Positions 1 to 8,974 are shown, numbered from the stretch's first letter. The stretch: 18,244 bases of DNA from Bacteroidales bacterium UBA1751 (GCA_002315995.1 DCHN01000021.1:871-19114); one strand, 5' to 3'. Notes: a model not told the origin generated them from the letters alone. Numbers and translations: made by a program.

Positions 1-761
1 TCGTACCAGTTGCTCATTTCATAGAGTTTGAAATCACCGCTGTTGATAATCTCCTCAGCATTCTGCTTTGCGGTAGAGTAATCCTCCATATCCATTGCAA
101 CACGTGCCCTGATAGCCAAGTTAGCATAATAGCCAATTCTGCCTGTACCATTGTCTTTGTCGAGATAGCCTTTTGCCTCATTGAGGTCATCCACAACAGC
201 CTTGTAAACCTCCTCAACAGTATTTCTCAAAGGCTGCTCGTCAGAACTGAGTGTCTCAAGAACTACAGGAACTCCCCATGATGTCTTGCTGTCGTTATAA
301 CATTTGCCATAAAGACGGCAGAGGTCATAGTGAATCATTGCTCTTATTGTAAGAGCCTGTCCATAATAATTCTCATAATCTTCACCAAGTCCAAGGGCTT
401 CAATACCTTCAATAATATTGTTGGCAAGCATTATCATATTGTATCCTGTTGTCCAGAAACCTGACATTGAGTAGTTGTTTGCAGCATGTTTGTATGCAAA
501 CATATAGTCATATCCTCTACCATTTGACTGAATGGTCAGATCGCCACCTTTGGCATCACCATACAGAATGAAGTTACGGCCATAGAAGCTGCTGGTAGTC
601 ATAGCATTGTACAGACCATTGAGCATTACTTTCGCATCGGTAGGGCTTGTAATACTCTGGGAAGCATCTGCCTGATTAGTAGGTTTCACATCCAAAAATC
701 CGCTGCATGAAGAGAGCGAGAGCAAACCTACAATAGATAAAAGTATATAAAATCTTTTCAT
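1..761 (-). CDS. SusD/RagB-family outer-membrane nutrient-binding lipoprotein (partial, N-terminal part)
   Basis: This is the surface lipoprotein partner of the SusC-like transporter just upstream. In the family it sits as a lid on the SusC barrel and binds the glycan or oligomer before TonB-driven import. Visible here are 253 codons from the ATG at 761, with no stop before the left edge, so roughly the C-terminal half is missing (the complete paralog in this window is 497 aa). The N-terminus is a lipoprotein signal: a short hydrophobic run after MKR, then Leu-Ser-Ser-Cys with the acylated Cys at residue 19, followed by SGFLDVKPTNQ, typical of SusD. Later segments (AMIHYDLCRLYGK, and a TPR-like stretch near residues 215-240 containing ARVAMDMEDYSTAKQNAEEIINSG, split here as two adjoining runs) fit the helical core. 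The start lies 18 nt after the susC stop, so the two are surely co-transcribed. Substrate unknown. Confidence 0.93.
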   Translation of the reverse strand, partial: MKRFYILLSIVGLLSLSSCSGFLDVKPTNQADASQSITSPTDAKVMLNGLYNAMTTSSFYGRNFILYGDAKGGDLTIQSNGRGYDYMFAYKHAANNYSMSGFWTTGYNMIMLANNIIEGIEALGLGEDYENYYGQALTIRAMIHYDLCRLYGKCYNDSKTSWGVPVVLETLSSDEQPLRNTVEEVYKAVVDDLNEAKGYLDKDNGTGRIGYYANLAIRARVAMDMEDYSTAKQNAEEIINSGDFKLYEMSNWY

Positions 762-779
762 ATCCGTAATCTGTTATAT

Positions 780-3700
780 TTAGAATGAAAGCTCAACACC
801 GAATGTGTAAGTCTTGGCATTAGGAGTCTCCCAACCTCTTGTTCCATATACGCCAACCTCAGGGTCAACATATTTGTAAGCGGCACAAGTGAGAAGGTTG
901 GTACCTGTGAAGAAGAATCTTGTGTTAGAGAGACCAATCTTGTTTACAATATTGGTTGGAAGATTATAAGACAATGTAATGGTCTTCAATCTTATGAAGC
1001 TGCCATCGTGAAGGTGACGTGAGCTGTACTGCATGAAGTCCTCTGAGTCATTACCAATAATTCTTGGAAGAGAGCCCTTAGTATTTGTCTCAGTCCATCT
1101 ATTGTCCCACTGGTTCTGAGAACAAGGTCTCTCCCAGAAGTAACCGTCATCAACTGTATTCTGCTCAGCACCATCGTAGAAATCACCAATCTTGTATGTG
1201 AAATTCAGTGCAAGATTCAAGCCCTTCCAGCTAACGTCAGTATTGATACCGCCATATACTTTTGGAACCAGATTGCCAATAATCTTCTCATCAGCATCAC
1301 CATAATCATAAACTACATTCCTACCATCCTTCTGGAAGTCAGCATTGTCATTATTTGAGTACCAGATATTCAAACCATTTGTAGGATCAACACCGGCCCA
1401 CTCAAGACCATATACTGCAAGCATTGACTCGCCCTCTCTGTAAATGAACTGGCAGAGGTCATCACCTCCTGTAGGATCATACCAAATAATATCCTGACCT
1501 GTTGTTTCGCCCTCCTGTCTGTAAAGCTTGGTTACTGAAGATTTTGTGAACGAAGCATTGATACCCAATGACCATTTCCAGTCTTTGGTGCTGATGATGT
1601 CACCATTCAACTCAATCTCCCATCCCTTGTTGTTAACCTCACCTACATTGCTGAGAACTGAAGAGAAACCGGTTACCCTTGAAATAGGAACATTCATCAA
1701 CAGGTTCTTTGAATCCCTGTTGAAGTACTCAACAGTACCGCTCAACCTGTTGTTGAAGAAACCGAATTCAGCAGCAATATTGTATGTGTATGAAGTCTCC
1801 CATGAAAGGTTTGAAGAGGCTACGTTTGAGATATATCCACCTGGCTGCTCCATATAGTTTGCACCATATGCTGCAAGAGCACGCCAACCATAGTTGCTTG
1901 AAGGAAGGGTACCGTTCACACCGTATGAAGCTCTGAGCCTGAGGTTGCTCAACCACTCTGCGTTCTTAAGGAAGTTCTCATTGCTCATTCTCCAAGATCC
2001 TGCAACGCTCCAGAAATTACCCCAACGGGTATCCTCTGAGAGTCTTGAAGAACCATCTCTACGGAACGAACCTGAAATGTAATATCTATTGTCGAAGCTG
2101 TATTCAGCCTTTGAAAGGAAAGACATCATTGAATTTCCCCAGTCGTATGCTGTTGCATCCTTAACACCGGCTGTTGCAACGGTATGGAGTGATGCTGTAG
2201 AGAGGTTTGTACCCTCTGCACGGCTGTAAACAGTCTTGTTCTTCTCAGCCTCCCAACCGGCCAACGCACTTACTGTGTGCTTTCCGAATGTCTTGTTATA
2301 TGCGAGAGTTGTAGAAGATACTATTTTCTGAACCTGAGTGCTCATTGCAATTGCTCTTGCAACGTCCTCTCCATCTACGTTGGCACAGTTGAAGTGGTCA
2401 GCGCTGTAGTAGATATTGTCCTTTGTCTCGGTATTATCGAAAGAGAAGATGGTCTTTGCATCCAATCCCTCTATGATATGAACTGTCAATGACTCGTTTG
2501 CAGAAACCTTGAGAGTTCTTGAATCATTCTCCCACAGGTCGTTGTAGTAAACGTTGTTGTAAGCATAGCTGCCGTATCTTGCTGTCCAAGGCTCTCCTGT
2601 CTTGTAATCAGTTGGCCAATAAACGCTCCAGAGGAGGTTCCTTGACTGCATGAAGAGGTTTGAAGAGTTGTTCCAAGTATCGTTGTAACCTGATCTTCTG
2701 GTTGCTGCCAACGATACGTTTGAACCGAACTCAACATATTTGCCTATCTTCTGATTGAGGTTGATTCTACCTGAAATACGGTCGTAATTATTGATTCTTA
2801 CTCTACCCTCATCTCTTGTATAAGATATTGAAGAGTAATATGATGTATTTTCAGTACCACCGTTTGCGCTCAAATCATAGCTCTGGAACATTGAAGTTCT
2901 GAAATATGCCTTCTCCCAATCGAAATACTCGCCATCTTTATGGTTGAACTGTCCGTCTGTTCTTGCAGTAATGATTACATCGTCCCAACGTCCGGTACCG
3001 GAAGCTGCAATATCATATCCATGCATGTTGAACTTTGTATTCAATCTCTTAATGGCATTTGCAGAAGATGCTGCAGCATCGCCTTCGTTTGATGAGGTCC
3101 AATAGTAATTGTAATCCCAGAAAGTCTCGTATAGTTTCTGCATCTGCTGCTCAGCTGATGCTTTCTCATAGTTTTGAGTAGCCCAAGATGGAGAGAAACC
3201 TACTGATGCCTTAAAAGTAATAGTCGGCTTTCCGAGTTTACCTTTCTTGGTTGTAACCATGATGACACCATTTGCAGCACGAGAACCATAAAGAGCGGAA
3301 GCTGCCGCATCCTTCAAAACGGTTACAGACTCAATATCTGAAGGGTTCAATGTGCTCATCACGTTGTTGGTAGAGTAAGTGTAGTCACTCATCTGTCCAA
3401 TATCACCAGAAATTACAGGAACACCATCAATAACATAGAGAGGCTCGTTTGAAGCATTCATGGAACCGATACCACGAATACGGATATTGGTAGCTGAACC
3501 AGCCTGACCAGATTGCTGTGTCATCTGCAAACCGGCAACCTTACCGTTGAGGGCATTCTCAAATGAAGTTGCCTGAACATCTTTAATTGCATCAGCCTTA
3601 ACTACAGAAGCGGCACCGGTATAAGTACCCTTCTTTGCAGTACCGTATGCTACAACAATGGTCTCCTCGAGGAGCGTTGTCTCCATTTTCATTGTAACAT

Positions 3701-3965
3701 CAATCTTTGAACGGTTGTTTACAGCAACGGTTACATCGCCATAGCCTGACTGCTGGAAAACAAGGGTTCCATTTGCAGGAGCACTGATCTGATACTTACC
3801 ATCGTCATCTGTAAACACTACGGTCTTTGTACCCTGTACCAATACGCTTGCGTATGGAACTGGAGACCCGTCATCACCGGATGTCACAACACCGGTAATG
3901 GTAGTTTGCGCGTATGATACCACAGCAACCAATGCTGCAAGCGCAAATAACACAAATTTTTTCAT
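780..3965 (-). CDS. SusC/RagA-family TonB-linked outer-membrane transporter (downstream pair)
   Basis: This 1061-aa protein is a TonB-dependent outer-membrane channel that imports oligomers captured by its SusD partner (gene at 1-761). Order of parts: signal peptide at about 1-19 ending YAQ; a CarboxypepD_reg-like beta-sandwich at about 22-100 (ITGVVTSGDDGSPVPYASV); the plug domain at about 115-235, with IRIRGIGS, EPLYVIDGVPV and the SusC signature DIESVTVLKDAAASALYGSR and then GVIMVTTKKGK; then the beta-barrel to the C-terminal VELSF, whose final Phe is typical of barrel assembly signals. Length is normal for the family. There is no N-terminal secretin/TonB (STN) domain, so it should not signal through a FecR-type anti-sigma factor. 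It is a paralog of the SusC at 5754-8894, clearly related at the N-terminus and diverged in the barrel, where ligand contacts are expected. A -7-like box lies 39 nt upstream of the ATG. Substrate unknown. Confidence 0.96.
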   Translation of the reverse strand: MKKFVLFALAALVAVVSYAQTTITGVVTSGDDGSPVPYASVLVQGTKTVVFTDDDGKYQISAPANGTLVFQQSGYGDVTVAVNNRSKIDVTMKMETTLLEETIVVAYGTAKKGTYTGAASVVKADAIKDVQATSFENALNGKVAGLQMTQQSGQAGSATNIRIRGIGSMNASNEPLYVIDGVPVISGDIGQMSDYTYSTNNVMSTLNPSDIESVTVLKDAAASALYGSRAANGVIMVTTKKGKLGKPTITFKASVGFSPSWATQNYEKASAEQQMQKLYETFWDYNYYWTSSNEGDAAASSANAIKRLNTKFNMHGYDIAASGTGRWDDVIITARTDGQFNHKDGEYFDWEKAYFRTSMFQSYDLSANGGTENTSYYSSISYTRDEGRVRINNYDRISGRINLNQKIGKYVEFGSNVSLAATRRSGYNDTWNNSSNLFMQSRNLLWSVYWPTDYKTGEPWTARYGSYAYNNVYYNDLWENDSRTLKVSANESLTVHIIEGLDAKTIFSFDNTETKDNIYYSADHFNCANVDGEDVARAIAMSTQVQKIVSSTTLAYNKTFGKHTVSALAGWEAEKNKTVYSRAEGTNLSTASLHTVATAGVKDATAYDWGNSMMSFLSKAEYSFDNRYYISGSFRRDGSSRLSEDTRWGNFWSVAGSWRMSNENFLKNAEWLSNLRLRASYGVNGTLPSSNYGWRALAAYGANYMEQPGGYISNVASSNLSWETSYTYNIAAEFGFFNNRLSGTVEYFNRDSKNLLMNVPISRVTGFSSVLSNVGEVNNKGWEIELNGDIISTKDWKWSLGINASFTKSSVTKLYRQEGETTGQDIIWYDPTGGDDLCQFIYREGESMLAVYGLEWAGVDPTNGLNIWYSNNDNADFQKDGRNVVYDYGDADEKIIGNLVPKVYGGINTDVSWKGLNLALNFTYKIGDFYDGAEQNTVDDGYFWERPCSQNQWDNRWTETNTKGSLPRIIGNDSEDFMQYSSRHLHDGSFIRLKTITLSYNLPTNIVNKIGLSNTRFFFTGTNLLTCAAYKYVDPEVGVYGTRGWETPNAKTYTFGVELSF

Positions 3966-3975
3966 AGGTTATAAA

Positions 3976-3995
3976 TAAGTTAATAATTAGGTTTA
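3976..3995 (-). repeat. Shared leader element, copy 1
   Basis: The plus-strand sequence taagttaataattaggttta lies 11-30 nt upstream of the susC start codon at 3965. The identical 20 nt are found at the same distance upstream of the other susC (8905-8924), while the leader bases on either side differ. It should lie in the 5' end of the mRNA leader, given the -7 box at 4004-4011. It may be a conserved leader or regulatory element, or a remnant of duplication. Confidence 0.7.
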
Positions 3996-4003
3996 GGTAT
4001 TAA

Positions 4004-4035
4004 CAAATTTAACAAATAAAAAAAAATGTATCAAT
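4004..4035 (-). promoter_or_regulatory. Candidate Bacteroidota-type promoter for the downstream susC-susD pair
   Basis: On the minus strand 4011-4004 reads TAAATTTG, matching the Bacteroidota -7 consensus TAnnTTTG. A 3-of-4 match to the -33 box (ATTG for TTTG) lies at 4035-4032 with a 20-nt spacer, inside the known 19-21 nt range. Transcription would start near 3998, giving a leader of about 33 nt before the ATG at 3965. The region is very AT-rich, so a chance match is possible. Confidence 0.45.
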
Positions 4036-4102
4036 ATTATTTTTCTAATTAGCTATAATGTGCACAAAAAACGGAGAAAAAGGTAGTATTCAAGCATATT
4101 AC

Positions 4103-4137
4103 GCCTTAACAAATAACACAAATGTTATTTGCAAGGC
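4103..4137. repeat. Imperfect inverted repeat upstream of the downstream susC promoter
   Basis: The outer arms gcctt/aaggc (4103-4107, 4133-4137) and the inner arms caaataac/gttatttg (4110-4117, 4124-4131) flank a 6-nt loop, with a 2:1 internal mismatch between the arms. No T-run follows on the minus strand, so it does not look like a terminator. It lies about 105-140 nt upstream of the predicted transcription start of the 3965 operon. It could be an operator, a second RNA hairpin behind the terminator at 4159-4190, or chance in AT-rich DNA. Confidence 0.5.
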
Positions 4138-4158
4138 AATTGTCAGCTGCAATAAATA

Positions 4159-4190
4159 AACCTCGTTCACATTACTTTGTGAACGAGGTT
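4159..4190 (-). terminator. Intrinsic terminator of the upstream susC-susD operon
   Basis: A perfect 13-bp stem (aacctcgttcaca at 4159-4171 paired with 4178-4190) encloses a 6-nt loop. Reading the minus strand, the stem is followed by tatttatt, a weak T-rich tract. It lies 48 nt past the stop of the SusD gene at 4238 and separates the two SusC-SusD operons. Confidence 0.85.
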
Positions 4191-4199
4191 CAAACTATT

Positions 4200-4217
4200 A
4201 GACCAATTTACTGGTCT
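4200..4217 (-). other. Small hairpin in the 3' untranslated region of the upstream operon
   Basis: A 6-bp inverted repeat (agacca/tggtct, 6-nt loop) lies between the SusD stop at 4238 and the main terminator at 4159-4190. It has no T-tract of its own. It may protect the 3' end or be incidental. Confidence 0.35.
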
Positions 4218-4237
4218 GTTTATATTAGAGTGTACAA

Positions 4238-5731
4238 TTAGTTCTTGTAACCAGGATTCTGCTCAAGACCAGGATAGATACCTCTCTCAGTAGCAGCAAT
4301 AGGAAGAACTACCTTGTAATAACTCCAATCGAAATCAGCCTTTCCATCTGACTTATAAGGCTCAGCACCTACATAGTCCTGACTGTCGTAATCATAATCA
4401 TGTGTAATCCTCTTGTTATTTCTCATAAGGTCGAAGAATCTGTGACCCTCACCAATGAACTCTTTAGCACGCTCTGTGAGAATATCGTCAAGAGTAGGAT
4501 TCTCAATCTTTTCAGCTCCCTCAACACGTCTGCTTCTTACAGCGTGGAGATAGTTTGCAGCCTCAGAGTTGCCACTCTTAACAGCAGCCTCAGCAGCCAT
4601 AAGATATACGTCAGACATACGGATAACCTTTGGAGAGTTTCTTCTGAAGGTGAAGCCGAGCTCCTGATTGCCAAGGAATTTTCTCAACCACATATCCTTC
4701 GCTCCACCAGTCCATGTATACTCCTCAAGCATGCTGTAACGGATATCGGTATCCTCATCGCCGCTGAACATCTCTCTCCACTTTTTGGTAGGAACAATTG
4801 ACTGACCGCCGTTGTCCTCAAAGTAGAGGCAGTGATAAATTGTGTTGAAACCACCATCATCGTCAATATCGCCCTTCAAAGAGATAAGAAGCTCGAATAC
4901 TGACTCTTTCTCACCGTCACCTGCAGCCCAATATGACTTGTAGTTTGCACGATCAACAAGAGCGTAAACACCACTGTTGATTACCTCCTGAGCAGCACTC
5001 AAAGCCTCGCTGTTCTTGCCCATATAAAGATATATTCTTGCAAGAAGAGCCTTTGCAGCCCAATAGTTCAAGTGACCTGTATTCTTAGACTTTTTAAGAG
5101 CAGGAAGAGCCTCATTCAGCTCATCAATAGCTCTCTGGTAGGTCTGAGCAACGGTTGAACGCTTCATCTCAAGAGCTTCGCTTGTTGAAATTGTTCCATC
5201 AAGAAGAACAGCGCCGAGTGAAGCTCCATTGTCCTTAAGATAAGGAGAACCATAGAATCTTGCAAGATCAAAGTAACACAAGCCCATTACAGCGTGAGCC
5301 TCAGCAACATAGTTGTCAAGAGTTGCTTTGTCTGAAGATGAAATGGTAAGATAGAGAGGATCAACATTCTCAAGGAATGTGTTACATCTATTAATTACCT
5401 CATAATATCCACCCCAAAGGCTTCCAAAATATGAGTTTTGGGTCTCATCATAATCAAGCTGATAAACAGTAGCGTAGCTTTTTGCCTGCTTTGAAGGATA
5501 GAGAATATCAGCTCTCATATCTCCAAATACTGAAATTACAGTACCATACATGCTATAGTACTTAAGAGGAGTATAGAAGCCATTGCAAGCTACACCAGCA
5601 TCTGAGAGGTTCTGCAGAGACTCTGATGCAGCCACTGCATTGGTAGGAGTCTGATCAAGGAAACCACTACAAGATGTAATGGCGCCTGAAAGACCTGCTG
5701 CTAAAACAATACTATATATAAATTTTCTCAT
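4238..5731 (-). CDS. SusD/RagB-family outer-membrane nutrient-binding lipoprotein (upstream pair)
   Basis: This 497-aa protein is the surface lipoprotein that captures substrate for the SusC transporter encoded just upstream (5754-8894). The lipoprotein signal is clear: hydrophobic residues 4-18, then Ile-Thr-Ser-Cys with the lipidated Cys at 21, followed by SGFLDQTPTN. The N-terminal half has the helical, TPR-like SusD core (AHAVMGLCYFDLARFYGSPY; AKALLARIYLYMGKNSEAL). The C-terminal region has the usual SusD blocks: VIRMSDVYLMAAEAA, the ILTERAKEFIGEGHRFFDLM segment and a final PGLEQNPGYKN. Length is ordinary and the gene appears intact. It follows susC after 22 nt and precedes the terminator at 4159-4190. 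Substrate cannot be inferred from sequence alone. Confidence 0.96.
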   Translation of the reverse strand: MRKFIYSIVLAAGLSGAITSCSGFLDQTPTNAVAASESLQNLSDAGVACNGFYTPLKYYSMYGTVISVFGDMRADILYPSKQAKSYATVYQLDYDETQNSYFGSLWGGYYEVINRCNTFLENVDPLYLTISSSDKATLDNYVAEAHAVMGLCYFDLARFYGSPYLKDNGASLGAVLLDGTISTSEALEMKRSTVAQTYQRAIDELNEALPALKKSKNTGHLNYWAAKALLARIYLYMGKNSEALSAAQEVINSGVYALVDRANYKSYWAAGDGEKESVFELLISLKGDIDDDGGFNTIYHCLYFEDNGGQSIVPTKKWREMFSGDEDTDIRYSMLEEYTWTGGAKDMWLRKFLGNQELGFTFRRNSPKVIRMSDVYLMAAEAAVKSGNSEAANYLHAVRSRRVEGAEKIENPTLDDILTERAKEFIGEGHRFFDLMRNNKRITHDYDYDSQDYVGAEPYKSDGKADFDWSYYKVVLPIAATERGIYPGLEQNPGYKN

Positions 5732-5753
5732 TGTTTCAATAATTTAAATTAGA

Positions 5754-8700
5754 CTAGAAACTTACATCAATACCAAGAGAAACGGTTCTGAGATTAGGCA
5801 TCTGGAAGTTGGTGTAACCGTCATTCTGAATCTCAGGATCTACGTTAAGACCAGAGAATGTAAGGAGGTTAACTCCTGAAACATAAACGCGAGCGTTTGA
5901 AATACCAATCTTATTCATAGCACTCTTAGGGAGGTTATAAGAGATTGTAGCATTCTTCAATCTTACATAGTCACCATTCTTAATCATACGTGAAGAGTTG
6001 TAGTAACCACCCTCTCCATTGTCGGCAATACGCATAGGAACTGAAGTGTTGGTATTCTCAGCTGTCCACATCTGCAACTGTCTGCTTGATATGTTTCTGT
6101 GTGACCAATAGTAACCGTCGTTCTCCATCTGGTCAACAGCAGCATCCCAAATATTCCTGCCGTAACTGTATGTCCAAGCCATTGTGAATGAAAGATCCTT
6201 CCAACGGAAGTCTGCATTGAATCCACCAAATCCCTTAGGCATAGCGCTCTTACCATCAATAATCATATTAGAAGCGTTGCTTCTGTTGGTTGGTCTGTAG
6301 TTGTAGGTATCCTGAGGAACAACTTCACCCTTCATAACCTTTGTACCGTCCTTCAACCATACCTCCTGGTCAGCAACTTCACCTGCATCATAGTGAGAAC
6401 CCTCAGCATACCTAGGAGTACCGGTCTCAGGCTCTACGCCAAGATAATTTCTTGTATAGTACTGATAGAAGTTATAGCCAGGCATCCAGCATTTACCTGT
6501 ATATATACCGGTCTGGTACTCACCCTCTCTTGAGAGAGAAAGAATCTTGTTGTCAACCTTAGACCAGTTTGCACCTATTGACAAATCCCAATCTTTCTTC
6601 TTAATGATATCGAAGTTAACTGAAATCTCCCAACCTTTATTTCTCATTGAACCAACGTTAGAAAGTGCAGAAGAGAAACCTGTAATCATAGGAATTGAAG
6701 CATCAAGAAGGAGGTCTGTGGTCTTCTTCTCATAGTACTCAACACCAAGGGTAAAGAAGTCGAAGAGAGTTGCATCCAAACCAATGTTCCAGTTCTTATT
6801 CTTCTCCCAAGTAAGGTCTGTGTTAGCAAGATTAGATGGATAACTTGCTCCAGAAGCGCCATAGTTGGTGAAGCTATACAGAGACATGTAACCATAGTTG
6901 TCAGAAGGAAGTGTACCGCTGGTACCGTAAGATCCTCTGATCTTTGCATCATTGAGCCATTCTGCATCCTTTAGGAACGCCTCATTTGAGAATCTCCAAG
7001 ATCCTGAAACTGACCAGAAGTTACCCCAACGTGTATCAGGAGCAAGCTTAGAAGAACCGTCACGTCTGAATGTACCGGTGATATAATATCTTGAATCGTA
7101 ATCGTAAGCAAGTGAAGAAAGGAGTGAAAGCAATGACTTACCGTTCTTGTATGAGTAGCCATCCTTTACTGTTGAAGCAAGATATGACTCTGTAGCTCCC
7201 ATGTATGAGAAGTCAGTTGCAGATGCTCTTGTATAAGCGTATTTCTCTCTTTCAGCCTCCCAACCTACCATTGCGTTGATATGATGCTTTCCGCCAAAAG
7301 TCTTGTCGTATGTAGCAATTGTAGAACTTGTCACTCTGTTCACGTTTCTAATACGGTCTGAAGCGTAACCCTGACCATACGCTGTAAAGTTAGGGTGTCC
7401 GTAGAACCAACAGAATTTATCGTGCTCATTCAACCAGTCGCTGTTTACAGTCTCTTTAATCTTAAGACCCTCAACTGGAGAAACCTCAACAAAACCCTTC
7501 ATAATCAAACGATTCTGCTCACAGTCATTGAGCTGAGCATCGTATGTAAGCGTAGGGTTACGTGTCTGGTAGCTGGAGTTCCATCTCTCATTGTAGAGTT
7601 CACCCTCCTCATGTGTACCATCTGCATGGTATGCGTATGGCCATCTCTCATTGAGAATAACCTTCCACTGGTAATAAGGGTTATCCTTTGATGACTGACC
7701 ATCCTGGTGACCGCTCTGGTAAGACCATGCATACTGAAGTGTACCACCTACCTTCACATATTTGTTAACCTGAGCGTCGAGGTTGACTGTAGTAGAGAAT
7801 CTCTCCAAATAGTCAATCTTTACAACACCCTGCTGGTTCATATAACCAATGGATGCATAAACTCTTGCTTTGTCTGAACCTCCTGATACGCTATACTCAT
7901 AGTTCTGAGTTACACCTGTACGGAACATTACATCCTCCCAATCTTTGTAGATGTATTTGTCATAATCCCTTGCAGGATAGTACTGCTGAACCATAGCATT
8001 TACGTATGCATCGAGTGTACCATATTTGGTAACCTCACTAGGATTCTTAATACCATAGTTGCGCCATGCAGTAGCGTGCAACATCTCAGTCTCTGAATCA
8101 GTTGCAGTCTGATAGTTGTTGTATGCGAAGTATGAAAGACCAACGCTTGCCTTGAAGTTTGATACCATCTGGCCAGCTTTACCCTTCTTGGTTGTAATGA
8201 GAATAACACCGTTTGATGCACGTGAACCATAAAGTGAAGCGGCAGCGGCATCCTTAAGAATAGTGATTGACTCAATATCTGAAGGATTGAGGAACTGCAT
8301 TGAAGTGGTTGACATGTTACCTGAAGACCAGTCACCGCTTGTAGCAGCAATACCGTCGATTACATACAAAGGCTGGTTGCCTGCATTGAATGAACCGAAT
8401 CCACGGATACTGATATCAGCCTCTGAACCAGGAGCACCTGAATAAGAACCTACCTGTACGCCAGGAGCCTTACCTGCAAGGACATTCTCAAAAGATGCTA
8501 CAGGAGCATCCTTCAACTGTGACTCCTTGACAACTGATGCGGATCCAGAATATGAACCCTTCTTTACAGTACCATAAGCAACAACCATAACATCGTCAAG
8601 TAACTCGGTTTCACCCTTAAGAGTTACATTAATGACTGTCTTGCCGTTTACTGGAACGTTCTGTGTGGTGAAGCCCATCTGAGAGAAAATCAAAACTGCA

Positions 8701-8894
8701 TCAGAAGCAGCCTTTACCTCAAATTTACCATTGTCATCAGTGAACACCAATGTCTTGGTTCCTTCCACCTGAACATTTGCGTACGGAATCGGAGTTCCGT
8801 CATCACCTGATACTACAGTACCAGTAATGGTTGTTTGCGCATAACAGAATACAGTTGTAAAAACTGCAAGCGCAAAAAGCACAAATTTTTTCAT
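5754..8894 (-). CDS. SusC/RagA-family TonB-linked outer-membrane transporter (upstream pair)
   Basis: This 1046-aa TonB-dependent transporter is the partner of the SusD at 4238-5731. It has a signal peptide at about 1-19 ending YAQ, a CarboxypepD_reg-like domain at about 22-100 (ITGTVVSGDDGTPIPYANV), and a plug with ISIRGFGSFNAGNQPLYVID and the signature ESITILKDAAAASLYGSR followed by GVILITTKKGK. A long barrel ends in GIDVSF with the expected terminal Phe. No STN signalling domain is present. The first ten residues, MKKFVLFALA, are identical to those of the other SusC in the window, and the two leaders share 20 identical nt, so the pairs look like an old tandem duplication. The barrels differ in sequence and length, which suggests different ligands. 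A terminator for the preceding ostA-like gene lies just upstream, so this should be a separate operon. Confidence 0.96.
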   Translation of the reverse strand: MKKFVLFALAVFTTVFCYAQTTITGTVVSGDDGTPIPYANVQVEGTKTLVFTDDNGKFEVKAASDAVLIFSQMGFTTQNVPVNGKTVINVTLKGETELLDDVMVVAYGTVKKGSYSGSASVVKESQLKDAPVASFENVLAGKAPGVQVGSYSGAPGSEADISIRGFGSFNAGNQPLYVIDGIAATSGDWSSGNMSTTSMQFLNPSDIESITILKDAAAASLYGSRASNGVILITTKKGKAGQMVSNFKASVGLSYFAYNNYQTATDSETEMLHATAWRNYGIKNPSEVTKYGTLDAYVNAMVQQYYPARDYDKYIYKDWEDVMFRTGVTQNYEYSVSGGSDKARVYASIGYMNQQGVVKIDYLERFSTTVNLDAQVNKYVKVGGTLQYAWSYQSGHQDGQSSKDNPYYQWKVILNERWPYAYHADGTHEEGELYNERWNSSYQTRNPTLTYDAQLNDCEQNRLIMKGFVEVSPVEGLKIKETVNSDWLNEHDKFCWFYGHPNFTAYGQGYASDRIRNVNRVTSSTIATYDKTFGGKHHINAMVGWEAEREKYAYTRASATDFSYMGATESYLASTVKDGYSYKNGKSLLSLLSSLAYDYDSRYYITGTFRRDGSSKLAPDTRWGNFWSVSGSWRFSNEAFLKDAEWLNDAKIRGSYGTSGTLPSDNYGYMSLYSFTNYGASGASYPSNLANTDLTWEKNKNWNIGLDATLFDFFTLGVEYYEKKTTDLLLDASIPMITGFSSALSNVGSMRNKGWEISVNFDIIKKKDWDLSIGANWSKVDNKILSLSREGEYQTGIYTGKCWMPGYNFYQYYTRNYLGVEPETGTPRYAEGSHYDAGEVADQEVWLKDGTKVMKGEVVPQDTYNYRPTNRSNASNMIIDGKSAMPKGFGGFNADFRWKDLSFTMAWTYSYGRNIWDAAVDQMENDGYYWSHRNISSRQLQMWTAENTNTSVPMRIADNGEGGYYNSSRMIKNGDYVRLKNATISYNLPKSAMNKIGISNARVYVSGVNLLTFSGLNVDPEIQNDGYTNFQMPNLRTVSLGIDVSF

Positions 8895-8904
8895 AGAAAT
8901 AATT

Positions 8905-8924
8905 TAAGTTAATAATTAGGTTTA
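8905..8924 (-). repeat. Shared leader element, copy 2
   Basis: The plus-strand sequence taagttaataattaggttta begins 11 nt upstream of the susC start at 8894. It is identical in sequence and spacing to the copy at 3976-3995 before the other susC. See that entry for possible meanings. Confidence 0.7.
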
Positions 8925-8974
8925 AAAAATATAGTCAAATTATATATTTTGCCCCACAACAATAGCGAAGCATA

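Noticed and set aside
4059..4066. 8-bp palindrome tgtgcaca upstream of the downstream susC promoter
   Set aside because: It is too short to claim as an operator and lacks a second copy before the other susC.
4400..4801. Plus-strand open frame of 133 codons
   Set aside because: It is antisense to the intact SusD gene at 4238-5731, with no independent support.
780..8894. Recent duplication of the whole susC-susD module as a mobile event
   Set aside because: The two SusC proteins differ over most of their length and no flanking repeats or mobility genes are visible. An old duplication or separate acquisition fits better.
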